DNA of 64,000 bases from Streptomyces himalayensis subsp. himalayensis (GTDB taxonomy: Bacteria; Actinomycetota; Actinomycetes; Streptomycetales; Streptomycetaceae): the NCBI RefSeq assembly GCF_013778455.1, contig NZ_JACEHE010000002.1, positions 1 to 64,000 on the forward strand, in the 5' to 3' direction. The notes under the pieces are model-generated. The model was not told the origin of the DNA, made no database searches, and saw only the letters and a program-made list of their open reading frames with translations. Shown here one piece after another: positions 7,078-17,072 of the stretch; the first letter of the stretch is position 1; every line of letters starts with the position of its first letter. The position numbers and the translations under genes were made by a program.

Positions 7078-9309
7078 ATGGCGCCGCATCACAGCACTGG
7101 AGCAGGCACGGAAGCGGAACTTCCCGGCTATGCCGGGCAGTACCGCCTCGAGTCCTGCCTCGGCTCAGGCGGCATGGGAGTGGTGCACCTTGCGCGCAGC
7201 GACTCGGGGCTGCGCCTCGCGGTGAAGGTCGTACACGCCGAGTTTGCCCGAGACCCCGAGTTCAGGGGGCGGTTTCGGCAGGAGGTGGCAGCTGCTCGGC
7301 GTGTGAGCGGTGCGTTCACCGCACCGGTCGTCGATGCCGATCCGGAGGCCGAACGCCCCTGGATGGCCACGTTGTTCATCCCTGGTCCCACCCTCGCCGA
7401 ACACGTGAAGCGGAATGGTCCGATGGAGCCGCCACAGCTGCAGCGTCTGACGGCGGGACTGGCGGAAGCCCTGCGGGACATCCACCGCGCCGGTGTCGTC
7501 CACCGCGACCTCAAACCCAGCAACGTCCTGCTGGCCGAAGACGGCCCCAAGGTCATCGATTTCGGCATCTCCCGGCCATCCGACAGTGAACTGCGCACCG
7601 AGACCGGGAAGTTGATCGGCACCCCGCCCTTCATGGCGCCCGAGCAGTTCCGCCGCCCCCGGGAAGTGGGCCCGGCGGCGGACATCTTCGCGCTGGGTTC
7701 CGTGATGGTGCACGCGGCGACGGGTCGGGGTCCGTTCGATTCCGACAGCCCCTATCTCGTCGCCTACCAAGTGGTTCACGACGAGCCGGATCTGACCTCG
7801 GTTCCGGGAAATCTCGTGCCGCTCGTAACGCGCTGTCTCGCCAAGGAACCGGAGGACCGGCCGACGCCCGACGAGCTGATGGCCCAGCTGCGCATGGTCG
7901 CGGCGTCCTATGACACCCAGGCGTTCATTCCGGTACGGCGAGGGCGAGAGCCGGTCGGGAAGGACACCGGCCTCGGCACCGGCAAGGGGGGCAGGGAGGA
8001 CGTCGGCGAGGACGAGCACGGAGCCGGCGTAAAGGGTGGTGCGAGGACGGACGTCGGCAGAAGCAGGCTGAAAGGGCTCCTGCCGGCGGCCGGCTCGCGG
8101 CCTTCGAATCATTCTGTGCGCACCCGTTTCCACGTGGCTCTTGCGGTCGGTGCGGTCCTCCTCACCGGCGGCGTGGCCGCGGCCGTCCACCACGTGGGCG
8201 CAGTCCCCCACCCCACCGTCTCCGGAAGCGCCACCGGGCAGAGCACCGACCCGACCGGTCGCCAGCCGTGGACCAGAAGTCTGAGCGCCGGCTCCGGAGC
8301 CGGGCAGTCCGCTCGGACATCCATGTGCTCATACGGAGTCAAGACGCTGGTGTGTGTCCAGCCTGGGATCCACGCCGTCGATCCGCAGGATGGCACGGTG
8401 CTGTGGCGCCGCACATCTGACTTCGCACAGGACGTTCCGGAGCCTCCGGTCATGGCGGGCGGCCTCGTGCTCGCCCTGGTGCAGAAGGGCCGGATGCTGA
8501 TGGCGCTCGCCCCCTCCTCCGGCAAGGCCCGGTGGAAGCTGGACGTCTCCGCGTACGCGGGTGGTGTGCAGTTCGCGGGCCGAACGGTACTTCTGACGAG
8601 CCCCGACGGCACGGTCACCGGCGTGGATGCCGCGTCGGGGAAACAGCGGTGGAGCCACCGCCTCCCGGGCCACGATCGGCCCACCTTCGCGTCGTTCGCT
8701 GCGGACGGTCTCGTGTACGCCGCCAGCACGGCGAGCGGCACATCAGGTACCCGGGTCACCGCGGTGGATCCGGTCACCGGTGAGGTCCGCTGGGATCGCC
8801 GCCTGGACGGAACACTCAGCCCGGTGGGCACCCGGGGCGACGCGGTCTTTTTCGTATCCGTCGATGCCTTCGCACATACAGAGGCCATCGTCAGCTACAA
8901 CGCGTCGAGCCGCAGCCTGCACCGAGTGCGGCTCGACGTTCCGCTCATGCAGGCCCGGGCCACGGTGCGCGGCGGCACGGTCTACCTGTTGGCGACGGAG
9001 GGTTCGCTCACAGCTGTGGACATGGACGCGCGGGTCCAGCGGTGGCGGTTGGAGACGTCGGTGAGCCGGGGTTCGACGCCCGTCGCCGACGCCGAGCATG
9101 TCTACTTCACCGCCGCTGACGGCCGCCTCCTCGCGGTGGACGCCCGCAGGGGGATTCTGCTCGGCCAGACAAGTCCCCGGCTTCCGAAGGCATCGGACCG
9201 AGTCGTGGCCGACATTCCCGCACCGCTGCTCGCCATGGGAATGGTGTATGCGAGCGCGCCCGACGGAACGGTGTTCGCCGTGGCGGCGGACGATCCCTCC
9301 CGTTGGTGA
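7078..9309 (+). CDS. membrane Ser/Thr protein kinase with PQQ-like beta-propeller
   Basis: A 743-residue Hanks-type kinase. The Gly loop (GSGGMG) is at residues 29-34, the ATP-binding Lys at 50, the catalytic HRDLKPSN from 142 and DFG at 161-163, followed by GTPPFMAPEQ in the activation segment. A low-complexity linker leads to one membrane segment near residues 350-372 (LAVGAVLLTGGVAAAV). The outer part has repeated WRR/W-containing blades (PQDGTVLWRR, VDAASGKQRW, VDPVTGEVRWDR), the PQQ-like propeller pattern. This architecture is shared with AfsK-type kinases, which couple an external signal to transcription. The ATG at 7078 has a GGGGGGAG site. Ligand and targets are unknown; the three SH3b genes face it. 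Confidence 0.92.
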   Translation: MAPHHSTGAGTEAELPGYAGQYRLESCLGSGGMGVVHLARSDSGLRLAVKVVHAEFARDPEFRGRFRQEVAAARRVSGAFTAPVVDADPEAERPWMATLFIPGPTLAEHVKRNGPMEPPQLQRLTAGLAEALRDIHRAGVVHRDLKPSNVLLAEDGPKVIDFGISRPSDSELRTETGKLIGTPPFMAPEQFRRPREVGPAADIFALGSVMVHAATGRGPFDSDSPYLVAYQVVHDEPDLTSVPGNLVPLVTRCLAKEPEDRPTPDELMAQLRMVAASYDTQAFIPVRRGREPVGKDTGLGTGKGGREDVGEDEHGAGVKGGARTDVGRSRLKGLLPAAGSRPSNHSVRTRFHVALAVGAVLLTGGVAAAVHHVGAVPHPTVSGSATGQSTDPTGRQPWTRSLSAGSGAGQSARTSMCSYGVKTLVCVQPGIHAVDPQDGTVLWRRTSDFAQDVPEPPVMAGGLVLALVQKGRMLMALAPSSGKARWKLDVSAYAGGVQFAGRTVLLTSPDGTVTGVDAASGKQRWSHRLPGHDRPTFASFAADGLVYAASTASGTSGTRVTAVDPVTGEVRWDRRLDGTLSPVGTRGDAVFFVSVDAFAHTEAIVSYNASSRSLHRVRLDVPLMQARATVRGGTVYLLATEGSLTAVDMDARVQRWRLETSVSRGSTPVADAEHVYFTAADGRLLAVDARRGILLGQTSPRLPKASDRVVADIPAPLLAMGMVYASAPDGTVFAVAADDPSRW

Positions 9310-9397
9310 GCGATCCATCCCGTGCCGATGGGCGATCGCGGAGGCACCGTGAAGGGCCGGGCGGGCCGACGAGCCCGTCCCGGCCGCCGTTCGGACG

Positions 9398-11248
9398 TCA
9401 GCCCAGCTTCGTCACGTCCCGCACAGCCCCCTTGTCCGCGCTCGTCGCCATCGCCGCGTAAGCCCGCAGCGCCGCCGAGACCTTACGGTCGCGGGACTTC
9501 GGGGCGTACGCGCCGGCGAGGGCCTCGCGGCGGGCCTCCAGCGTCGTGTCGTCGACGAGGAGTTCGATCGTGCGGTTCGGGATGTCGATGCGGATGCGGT
9601 CGCCGTCCTCGACCAGGGCGATCGTGCCGCCGGAGGCCGCCTCGGGGGAGGCGTGGCCGATGGACAGACCCGACGTGCCGCCGGAGAAGCGGCCGTCCGT
9701 CACCAGGGCGCAGGCCTTGCCGAGGCCGCGGCCCTTCAGGAACGAGGTCGGGTAGAGCATCTCCTGCATGCCGGGGCCGCCCTTGGGGCCCTCGTAGCGG
9801 ATGACGACGACGTCGCCCTCCTTGACCTGCTTCGTGAGGATCTTGTCGACCGCCTCTTCCTGCGACTCGCAGACGACGGCCGGGCCCTCGAAGGTCCAGA
9901 TCGACGCGTCGACGCCCGCCGTCTTCACGACGCAGCCGTCCTCGGCGAGGTTGCCCTTGAGGACCGCGAGGCCGCCGTCCTTCGAGTACGCGTGGGCGAC
10001 GTCGCGGATGCAGCCGTTCGCCGCGTCGGTGTCCAGCTCCTCCCAGCGCTCGGACTGCGAGAACGCCTCGGCGGAGCGCTTGCAGCCGGGCGCCGCGTGC
10101 CACAGCTCGACGGCCTCGTCGGTCGCCGATCCACTGCGGATGTCCCAGTCGTCCAGCCACTCCTTGATCGAGGGGCTGTGGACGGTGTGCACGTCCTCGT
10201 TGAGCAGACCGCCGCGGTACAGCTCGCCGAGGATCGCGGGGATGCCGCCCGCGCGGTGCACGTCCTCCATGTAGTACGTCCGCGTCGGCGCCACGTTGGG
10301 CGCGACCTTGGCCAGGCACGGGACGCGGCGCGAGACGGCGTCGATGTCGGTCAGGTCGTACCCGGCCTCGGCCTCCTGGGCGGCGGCCAGCAGGTGCAGG
10401 ATCGTGTTCGTGGAGCCGCCCATGGCGATGTCGAGGGCCATGGCGTTCTCGAAGGCGGCGTGGGTGGCGATGTTGCGCGGGAGGACCGAGGCGTCGTCCT
10501 GCTCGTAGTAGCGCTTGGCCAGCTCGACGACCGTGGCGCCCGCGTTCTCGTAGAGGGCCTTGCGCGCGGTGTGCGTGGCGAGCACCGAGCCGTTGCCGGG
10601 GAGGGAGAGGCCGATCGCCTCGGTCAGGCAGTTCATCGAGTTGGCGGTGAACATGCCGGAACAGGAACCGCAGGTCGGGCAGGCGTTCTCCTCGATGCGG
10701 AGAATGTCCTCGTCCGAGATCTTGTCGTTGACGGCGTCGGAGATCGCGTCGATCAGGTCGAGCGTGCGGACCGTGCCGTCGACGAGGGTCGCGCGGCCGG
10801 CCTCCATCGGGCCGCCGGAGACGAAGACCGTGGGGATGTTGAGGCGGAGGGCCGCCATCAGCATGCCCGGGGTGATCTTGTCGCAGTTGGAGATGCAGAT
10901 CAGGGCGTCGGCGCAGTGGGCCTCGACCATGTACTCGACCGAGTCCGCGATCAGGTCGCGGGACGGCAGCGAGTACAGCATTCCGCCGTGGCCCATCGCG
11001 ATGCCGTCGTCGACCGCGATCGTGTTGAACTCGCGCGGCACCGCGCCCGCGGCCTTGATCGCCTCGCTGACGATCCGGCCGACCGGCTGCAGGTGCGTGT
11101 GACCGGGCACGAACTCGGTGAAGGAGTTGGCAACCGCGATGATCGGCTTGCCGATGTCCTCGCTCGCTACACCGGAGGCGCGCATAAGGGCGCGGGCGCC
11201 CGCCATGTTGCGGCCGTGGGTGACAGTGCGGGACCTCAGCTCGGGCAT
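9398..11248 (-). CDS. ilvD: dihydroxy-acid dehydratase
   Basis: Catalyses dehydration of 2,3-dihydroxy-3-methyl acids in isoleucine and valine synthesis; the enzyme holds an Fe-S cluster. The 616 residues are full length. Cluster and metal residues are visible in [11 protein letters not shown] and in [18 protein letters not shown], and the C-terminal half carries the conserved [20 protein letters not shown]. The ATG at 11248 is preceded by AAGGAGCGAGCGACG, which decides it over the upstream start in the open frame. No other branched-chain gene is adjacent. Confidence 0.97.
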   Translation of the reverse strand: MPELRSRTVTHGRNMAGARALMRASGVASEDIGKPIIAVANSFTEFVPGHTHLQPVGRIVSEAIKAAGAVPREFNTIAVDDGIAMGHGGMLYSLPSRDLIADSVEYMVEAHCADALICISNCDKITPGMLMAALRLNIPTVFVSGGPMEAGRATLVDGTVRTLDLIDAISDAVNDKISDEDILRIEENACPTCGSCSGMFTANSMNCLTEAIGLSLPGNGSVLATHTARKALYENAGATVVELAKRYYEQDDASVLPRNIATHAAFENAMALDIAMGGSTNTILHLLAAAQEAEAGYDLTDIDAVSRRVPCLAKVAPNVAPTRTYYMEDVHRAGGIPAILGELYRGGLLNEDVHTVHSPSIKEWLDDWDIRSGSATDEAVELWHAAPGCKRSAEAFSQSERWEELDTDAANGCIRDVAHAYSKDGGLAVLKGNLAEDGCVVKTAGVDASIWTFEGPAVVCESQEEAVDKILTKQVKEGDVVVIRYEGPKGGPGMQEMLYPTSFLKGRGLGKACALVTDGRFSGGTSGLSIGHASPEAASGGTIALVEDGDRIRIDIPNRTIELLVDDTTLEARREALAGAYAPKSRDRKVSAALRAYAAMATSADKGAVRDVTKLG

Positions 11249-11460
11249 CGTCGCTCGCTCCTTCAGGCAGATGCCTACGGCTGCCTGCGGCACGGTGGTC
11301 GCCGGGCTCTCGCGGCGTTGTCCGTACGGCTGGCGGACGCAGGCAGGGATGACTGCAGTCGAGCCTACGCCGCTACGCCAAGATCTGGACAGCTCGTCCG
11401 GAATGCGGGACGCCTGTCTCGGTCACCGGCACCCGGTCGGGCCACGAACGGGCCCAGGGG

Positions 11461-11582
11461 CCGGTCAGATGACCTTGCACCGGGTCAAGGGCCGGTCACA
11501 TGCACCTGCACCGGGCTCAAGGTCCGCTCACATGCACCTGCACCGGGCTCAGGGCCCGGTCAGATGCCCCTGCACCACCGGC
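11461..11582. repeat. four degenerate 31-32 bp tandem units over the end of a TetR gene
   Basis: Units start at 11461, 11492, 11524 and 11556, with the core CCGGTCACATGCACCTGCAC (variants CAGATG and GACCTTG). The unit at 11556 covers the last codons of the TetR regulator, whose stop lies at 11549-11551. The other three lie beyond the stop, so the array looks like tandem duplication of a gene's 3' end. No hairpin or protein-binding palindrome stands out. Confidence 0.75.
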
Positions 11583-12163
11583 GCCACCCGCGCGATGATC
11601 TGCTCCACGTCCGCCGACGCCAGCGGCTCCAACTTGATCACGTACCGCATCATGGCCACGCCGACGAGCTGGGCGGCCGCCAGCTCGGCCCGCAGTTCGG
11701 CGTCCGGCGTGCCTACATGGCCCGCGACCCTGCGCAGCAGCTGCGTCGTGACGAGCCGGCGGAAGACCGCGGCGGCCGCCTCGTTGTTCATGGCCGACCG
11801 GACCACGGCAAGCAGGGGCGTACGGGTGACCGGGTTCTCCCAGACACCGAAGAGGAACCGGGAGAACCGCTCACCGACCCCGTCGAGCGGACCCTCGATG
11901 ATCGTGTCCGGCGCCTTCAGGGCCGGCGCGAAGACGACCTCGATCGCCGCCTCGAAGACCTGTTCCTTGGTGCCGAAGTAGTGGTGGACGAGCGCCGGGT
12001 CGACGCCCGCTCCCTTGGCGATGCTGCGCACGGACGTCTTGTCGTAGCCCCGCTCGGAGAACTCCTCGCGGGCCGACTGCAGAATGCGCTCGCGCGCCGC
12101 GGGGCCCTCCCCCGCATGCGTACGCGATGGACGTCCCCTGCGCCGCGGAGCCGTGTCGGTCAT
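11549..12163 (-). CDS. TetR-family transcriptional regulator
   Basis: A 204-residue one-component repressor. The N-terminal helix-turn-helix is [20 protein letters not shown] through [20 protein letters not shown], a clear TetR_N match. The C-terminal ligand domain ([20 protein letters not shown]) resembles the C-terminal domain found in many streptomycete members. The ATG at 12163 overlaps the stop of the TIM-barrel gene by 4 bases, so the two are translationally coupled. An Arg/Pro-rich tract ([11 protein letters not shown]) precedes the HTH. The ligand is unknown. Confidence 0.92.
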   Translation of the reverse strand: MTDTAPRRRGRPSRTHAGEGPAARERILQSAREEFSERGYDKTSVRSIAKGAGVDPALVHHYFGTKEQVFEAAIEVVFAPALKAPDTIIEGPLDGVGERFSRFLFGVWENPVTRTPLLAVVRSAMNNEAAAAVFRRLVTTQLLRRVAGHVGTPDAELRAELAAAQLVGVAMMRYVIKLEPLASADVEQIIARVAPVVQGHLTGP

Positions 12164-12984
12164 GATCTCGGCACCCTCACCGCGGACGCCAGATGGAGCC
12201 GGGTGAAGGCCAGGGCCTCCGCCAGATCGGCCTCGCGCTCGGCGCTGGACATGGCCCGCCGTGTGTTGACCTCCAGGACGACGTGGCCGTCGAAGCCGTT
12301 CAGCGCCAGACGTTCCAGGACCTCGGCGCAGGGCTGTGTGCCGCGGCCGGGGACCAGGTGCTCGTCCTTGCCGGATCCGCTGCCGTCGGCGAGGTGGACG
12401 TGGCCGAGCCGATCGCTCATGCGGTCGATCATCTGCAGCGCGTCGGTGCGGGCGGTCGCCGTGTGCGAGAGGTCGATCGTGTAGTGCCGGTAATCGTCCT
12501 TGGTGACGTCCCACTCCGGGGCGTAGGCGAGCATCTCGCGGTCCCGGTAGCGCCACGGATACATGTTCTCGACGGCGAACCGTACGTCCGTCTCGTCGGC
12601 CATGCGCCAGATGCCGCGTACGAAGTCCCGGGCGTACTGCCGCTGCCAGCGGAAGGGCGGATGTACGACGACCGTGGAGGCGCCCAGCTGCTCGGCGGCG
12701 GACTTCGCGCGCTGGAGCTTGACCCAGGGGTCGGTGGACCACACCCGCTGCGTGATCAGCAGACAGGGGGCGTGGACGGCGAGGATCGGGATGCGGTGGT
12801 AGTCGCTCAGGCGGCGCAGTGCCGCGATGTCCTGGCTGACAGGGTCGTTCCAGACCATGATCTCGAGACCGTCGTACCCGAGGCGCGCGGCGATCTCGAA
12901 GGCCGTCGCCGTCGACTCCGGATAGACCGAGGCCGTCGAGAGCGCGACCTTCGCATCCGGGATGCGCACCACTGGTTCTGCCAC
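12160..12984 (-). CDS. TIM-barrel sugar phosphate isomerase/epimerase-like protein
   Basis: A 274-residue protein of the xylose isomerase-like/AP endonuclease 2 barrel family. Conserved metal-ligand positions are suggested by [29 protein letters not shown] and VVLEVNTRR. The start is uncertain. I chose the GTG at 12984 because TACCCT ends 7 bases upstream, which suggests a leaderless message, and because [18 protein letters not shown] is the expected beginning; a TTG at 13005 would add seven residues. It is coupled to the downstream TetR gene. Substrate unknown. Confidence 0.8.
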   Translation of the reverse strand: MAEPVVRIPDAKVALSTASVYPESTATAFEIAARLGYDGLEIMVWNDPVSQDIAALRRLSDYHRIPILAVHAPCLLITQRVWSTDPWVKLQRAKSAAEQLGASTVVVHPPFRWQRQYARDFVRGIWRMADETDVRFAVENMYPWRYRDREMLAYAPEWDVTKDDYRHYTIDLSHTATARTDALQMIDRMSDRLGHVHLADGSGSGKDEHLVPGRGTQPCAEVLERLALNGFDGHVVLEVNTRRAMSSAEREADLAEALAFTRLHLASAVRVPRS

Positions 12985-13110
12985 GAGGGACAGGGTACGG
13001 GGCAAGGTCCCCGCGACGGGGGCGTCCCCCGGCGGTGCCGCCCCAACAGAGACGCTCCCCCACGTACGACGTGGTTGCTGTCCGGCTGAGGGGTGTCCCG
13101 GCGTCGGGGT

Positions 13111-13140
13111 TCCCCCCAGTTGACGCTGGGGGCACCCCAG
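13111..13140. repeat. dispersed GC-rich palindrome (CCCCCAG/CTGGGGG stem)
   Basis: CCCCCAG, six bases, CTGGGGG followed by GCACCCCAG. It is the same general design as the element at 2525-2554 and lies just downstream of the Ppx/GppA gene, where it could also act as a terminator. Confidence 0.55.
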
Positions 13141-13177
13141 TGCCCAACCCTCCGCAGCGGGGGCGACCCGGCACCTC

Positions 13178-14110
13178 CTACGTGCTCGACATGTGGTCCA
13201 GCCTGCGCAGGATCACGCCCTCGCGGAGCGCCCAGGGGCAGATCTCCACCGACTCCACGCCGAACAGGTCCATCGCGCCCTCCGCGACGAGTGCGCCGGC
13301 GAGGAGCTGACCGGAGCGGCCCTCGGAGACGCCCGGGAGCTCCGCGCGCTCCTCGGCCGTCATCTCGATGAGCCGCGGCACCCAGTCCTCCAGGGACCTG
13401 CGCTTGAGCTCCCGCTGGACGTAGAGGCCGTCGGCCGAGCGGGCGGCGCCCGCGATACGGGCGAGCTGCCGGAACGTCTTGGAGGTGGCGACCACATGGT
13501 CCGGGGTGCCGAGGCGGCTGAACTCCCCGACGGTCCGCGCGATCTGCGCCCGCACATGCCGCCGCAGCGCCTTCACGTCCGCCGGGTCCGGCGGGTCGCC
13601 CGGCAGCCAGCTCGCGGTCAGACGTCCTGCGCCCAGCGGCAGCGAGACGGCGGCGTCCGGCTCCTCGTCCATGCCGTACGCGATCTCCAGCGAACCGCCG
13701 CCGATGTCCAGGACCAGCAGCTTTCCGGCCGACCAGCCGAACCAGCGGCGGGCTGCGAGGAAGGTCAGACGGGCCTCCTCCTCACCGGTCAGCACCTGCA
13801 GCTCGACACCGGTCTCGTCCTTGACGCGGGTCAGTACGTCGTCGGCGTTGCTGGCCTCGCGGACCGCGGAGGTGGCGAACGGCAGCAGGTCCTCGACGCC
13901 CTTGTCCTCGGCCGCCTGCAGCGCTTCGTGGACGGTGCCGATCAGTTTGCCGACGCCGTCGGGTCCGATGGCTCCGTCGCCGTCGAGGAGTTCAGCAAGC
14001 CGCAGTTCCGCCTTGTGCGAGTGCGCGGGCAGCGGGCGTGCGCCCGGGTGCGCATCCACCACGAGCAGATGCACTGTGTTCGAACCCACGTCGAGGACAC
14101 CGAGTCTCAT
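13178..14110 (-). CDS. Ppx/GppA family exopolyphosphatase or pppGpp phosphatase
   Basis: A 310-residue member of the ASKHA-fold phosphatase family that hydrolyses polyphosphate or (p)ppGpp. The N-terminal phosphate-binding motif is [17 protein letters not shown], the second Gly-rich motif is [16 protein letters not shown], and catalysis is expected from the Glu in this region. The short form, lacking the HD-like C-terminal domain of E. coli Ppx, is usual in actinobacteria. The ATG at 14110 is the natural start; the longer frame overlaps the divergent gene. Whether its substrate is polyphosphate or pppGpp cannot be told here. Confidence 0.92.
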   Translation of the reverse strand: MRLGVLDVGSNTVHLLVVDAHPGARPLPAHSHKAELRLAELLDGDGAIGPDGVGKLIGTVHEALQAAEDKGVEDLLPFATSAVREASNADDVLTRVKDETGVELQVLTGEEEARLTFLAARRWFGWSAGKLLVLDIGGGSLEIAYGMDEEPDAAVSLPLGAGRLTASWLPGDPPDPADVKALRRHVRAQIARTVGEFSRLGTPDHVVATSKTFRQLARIAGAARSADGLYVQRELKRRSLEDWVPRLIEMTAEERAELPGVSEGRSGQLLAGALVAEGAMDLFGVESVEICPWALREGVILRRLDHMSST

Positions 14111-14181
14111 ATACGGAACGCTACTGCGCGTGGGCCGGACGGAAGTCCCGGGGCGGGGTTCCACCCGCATACCCTGGAGGC

Positions 14182-15084
14182 GTGCCAAAGACGAAAAAGG
14201 CGAAGACCGACAAATCCGCCAAGGGTTCCTCGAAGGCGCAGGAGCCGGAGCTGAGGCCGTCGGAGCAGAGGCAGTCGAAGCCGCCGAAGCAGTCGAAGGG
14301 ATCGAGGGGATCGGTGCAGGAGCAGCAGCCGGTGCCCGATGAGAAGGGCCTGGACTTCGCCCGCGCATGGGTCGAGTTCCCTGATCCGGCGGACGACGAA
14401 CAGGTATTCCGCTGCGATCTGACATGGCTTACCTCCCGTTGGAACTGCATCTTCGGAAGCGGCTGCCAGGGCATCCAGGCCGGCCGCGCGGACGACGGGT
14501 GCTGCACGCTGGGCGCGCACTTCTCCGAGGAGGACGACGAGAAGCGCGTCGCCGAACATGTGGCGAGGCTCACTCCCGAGATCTGGCAGCACCACGACGT
14601 GGGCACGCAGACCGGCTGGGTCCAGGAGGACGAGGACGGCGAGCGCCAGACCCGCCGTTTCGAGGGCTCCTGCATCTTCCAGAACCGGCCCGGTTTCGGG
14701 GGCGGCGCGGGCTGCTCGCTGCACATCCTGGCGCTGCGGGAGGGGCGTGAGCCGCTGGAGACCAAGCCGGACGTCTGCTGGCAGCTGCCGATCCGCCGGA
14801 CGTACGAGTGGATCGACCGGCCCGACGACACCCGCGTCCTGCAGGTGTCGATCGGCGAGTACGACCGCCGGGGCTGGGGTCCGGGCGGCCACGATCTGCA
14901 CTGGTGGTGTACGTCGGCGACCTCGGCGCACGGAGCGGGCGAGCCGGTGTACGTCTCGTACCGGCCGGAGCTCACCGAGCTGATGGGCAAGGCGGGATAC
15001 GACCGGCTGGTCGAGCTGTGCGAGGCCCGGCTGGCGTCGCAGCTGCCTCTGGTGGCGCCGCACCCCGCCGACCCCGCGGGCTGA
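14182..15084 (+). CDS. conserved Cys-rich protein, function unknown
   Basis: A 300-residue protein. The first 50 residues are Lys/Ser/Gln-rich and probably disordered. The rest is a compact domain with many conserved-looking Cys ([56 protein letters not shown]), His and Trp residues, which suggests bound metal. No signal peptide or membrane segment is present. The GTG at 14182 is preceded by TACCCT ending 6 bases upstream (possible leaderless start). The GGAGG between them is too close for a normal Shine-Dalgarno. I do not recognise the enzyme or pathway. Confidence 0.85.
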   Translation: MPKTKKAKTDKSAKGSSKAQEPELRPSEQRQSKPPKQSKGSRGSVQEQQPVPDEKGLDFARAWVEFPDPADDEQVFRCDLTWLTSRWNCIFGSGCQGIQAGRADDGCCTLGAHFSEEDDEKRVAEHVARLTPEIWQHHDVGTQTGWVQEDEDGERQTRRFEGSCIFQNRPGFGGGAGCSLHILALREGREPLETKPDVCWQLPIRRTYEWIDRPDDTRVLQVSIGEYDRRGWGPGGHDLHWWCTSATSAHGAGEPVYVSYRPELTELMGKAGYDRLVELCEARLASQLPLVAPHPADPAG

Positions 15085-15206
15085 GGCGGGGCCGTTCCGG
15101 AGCCGACGCCCCGCCCAGCCCTGGGCCCATCGGTCACTGTCAGAAGCACCCGCCGTCGACAGCAGTAGCGTCGTCGTCCTGCGGGCGGGCCGCCCGCCTA
15201 CGCCCC

Positions 15207-17072
15207 TCAGCTGGGGCTCGCCCCTCCCCCGTCGCTCGGCGGCGGCGACGAGTCCCCCGGGTCCGACGGGGCCGGCGAGTCGGAAGGGGCGGTGTCGCTG
15301 GGCGCGGGGTCCGGGTCGGAGGGCGCCGGGTCGCTCGGGGCGGGATCCTGCCCTGACGGGGGCGGATCGGACGACGGCGGCGGGTCGGACGACGGGGGCG
15401 GATCCGACGAGGGCGGGTCGCTCGGCGCCGGCCCCGGATCGGACGGGGACGGGTGACCGGGCGAGGACGACGGCGGGCTGGACGAAGGCGGGCTGGAGGG
15501 TGGCGGGGACGACTCTCCGTACCCCTCGAGGGCGATCACCGCACCCGACGGATCGATCACGATCTGTGCGCGCCAATGGCCGGGAGGCTCGCGATGGTGA
15601 TCGACGTACACCTCGATCGTGAGCGACTCGCCCGGCGCGAGCGTTCCCGAGGACTGGCTGAAGTAGAGCCACGGGGCGTCCGCGCGCGCCGACCAGTGCA
15701 CCGGTGCGCCCCCCGATGCCCGCAGCGTGATCAGTGTCGTGTCGCCGCCGCTCGGCTGCGCCTCCACCGTGAGCCTGCCGGGGCCGACCGCGCTGTGGGA
15801 CGGCGGTGCTCCCGGGCTGATCACCTCCACGGACACGTCGGGCGTGCGGCTGCCGGCGGTGAAGCGCGCGTCGGGCTCGGGGCTGGCGTTGCCGGCGTTC
15901 TCGTAGCCGCCCGCGTGGTCGCCCCCGAGCCCGCCGGGGCCGTCCGCCTCGCTGACGGAGATGGAGCGGCCGTCCTGGCCCTCGCCGGTGAGAGGCGCGC
16001 CGCGGTAGGCGGCCCAAAGGGCGAGCACCGGGGCCGCGACGACCGTGGCGACGACGGTCGTCGCCACGGCACGCGCGCGTAGCCGGCCGCGGCGGGCTGC
16101 TCGGTCCCTGGGGTCCATCGGGAAGCCGCGCCGGTCGAAGCGCGGTGCGCTGTCCCGCGCGCGGGGGGCATGCGTCATCGCGGCGTGCAGGGCGGGGCGC
16201 GGGGCCTCGACCACGGGCAGCGCGGCCGGGGTGACGCTGGTGCCGGGCCAGGCGGCCCCGGCGCGCTCGGCGGTACGGCGGCAGCGGGGGCAGTCGTCGA
16301 CGTGCCGGACGAGCTCGCTGCGCAGGGCCGCGCCGAGGAGCAGCTGGTTGTCGCCGGTGAGGCGGGCGACGGCAGGACAGGTGCCGGTCTCGACGACGGC
16401 GAGCGCGGCACGGGTGCGCTCCACCTCGCAGGCCGCGGTGGCCAGGAGTTCCCGGGTCGACGCGAGGTCCATGCCGAGGACCGCGGCGACCTCGTGGGCG
16501 GCGAGGTGGTGGCGTACGGCGAGTTCGAGCGCCTCTCGCTGTTCGGGGGTCGTCCCGGCGGCCTCCGGCCAGGCCAGCAGCGCCAGTTCGCGCCGGCGCT
16601 CCTGCTCGGTCTCCGCGGAGACCGAGGGGCCGGGGGTCCGGTCGCTCTCCGCCGAGACCGAGGGGGCCGGGCTCCGGTCGCTCTTCGCCGAGACCGAGGC
16701 GGCGGCTGTCCGCTCGGCGTGCCGCCCGGCGGCACGCGAGCTCTGCCGCTTCCGCTTGGCCTCGGCGAGCTTGCGCAGACATGACCAGCGTGCGAGCGCG
16801 TACAGCCAGGCCTTGCGGTCGCTCTCGGAGTCCGGCCCGCGCGAGCCGCGGCGCTCGGCACACGCGAGGGCTTCACCCAGTGCGGCGGTCGCGGCGTCGT
16901 GGTCGCACAGCACGGACAGGCAGTACGTGAACAGGCCGTCGAGATACGGCTCGTAGCGCGCGGGCGGCCGCTGGACCAGCGTGCGGTGCGCCGCCCCGCG
17001 GTGCCGCGCATCACGATGCGCCCGGCGGGCTCCGGGGGTCTGTCTGGAGTGCTGCGGCCTACTGCTCGTCAC
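15207..17072 (-). CDS. sigma-like/zinc-finger/BACON-domain membrane fusion protein
   Basis: A 621-residue mosaic. Residues about 35-110 resemble sigma-70 region 2, and TPEQREALELAVRHHLAAHE onward resembles region 4 with its HTH. A HVDDCPRCRR segment recalls an anti-sigma zinc finger. One membrane segment follows (AVATTVVATVVAAPVLALWA), then an Ig-like BACON domain (SGGAPVHWSARADAPWLYFS) and a long Ser/Pro/Asp-rich tail. Three copies of a SVSAESDRTPGP-like repeat lie between regions 2 and 4. The GTG at 17072 has TACGGT ending 7 bases upstream. The sigma part lies in the cytoplasm and the BACON part outside, so it could be a membrane-tethered regulator, but promoter recognition is unproven. Confidence 0.75.
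   Translation of the reverse strand: MTSSRPQHSRQTPGARRAHRDARHRGAAHRTLVQRPPARYEPYLDGLFTYCLSVLCDHDAATAALGEALACAERRGSRGPDSESDRKAWLYALARWSCLRKLAEAKRKRQSSRAAGRHAERTAAASVSAKSDRSPAPSVSAESDRTPGPSVSAETEQERRRELALLAWPEAAGTTPEQREALELAVRHHLAAHEVAAVLGMDLASTRELLATAACEVERTRAALAVVETGTCPAVARLTGDNQLLLGAALRSELVRHVDDCPRCRRTAERAGAAWPGTSVTPAALPVVEAPRPALHAAMTHAPRARDSAPRFDRRGFPMDPRDRAARRGRLRARAVATTVVATVVAAPVLALWAAYRGAPLTGEGQDGRSISVSEADGPGGLGGDHAGGYENAGNASPEPDARFTAGSRTPDVSVEVISPGAPPSHSAVGPGRLTVEAQPSGGDTTLITLRASGGAPVHWSARADAPWLYFSQSSGTLAPGESLTIEVYVDHHREPPGHWRAQIVIDPSGAVIALEGYGESSPPPSSPPSSSPPSSSPGHPSPSDPGPAPSDPPSSDPPPSSDPPPSSDPPPSGQDPAPSDPAPSDPDPAPSDTAPSDSPAPSDPGDSSPPPSDGGGASPS

Noticed and set aside
7078..9309. Naming the kinase AfsK
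   Set aside because: The domain layout matches, but many streptomycete kinases share it and no afsR or afsS gene is near.
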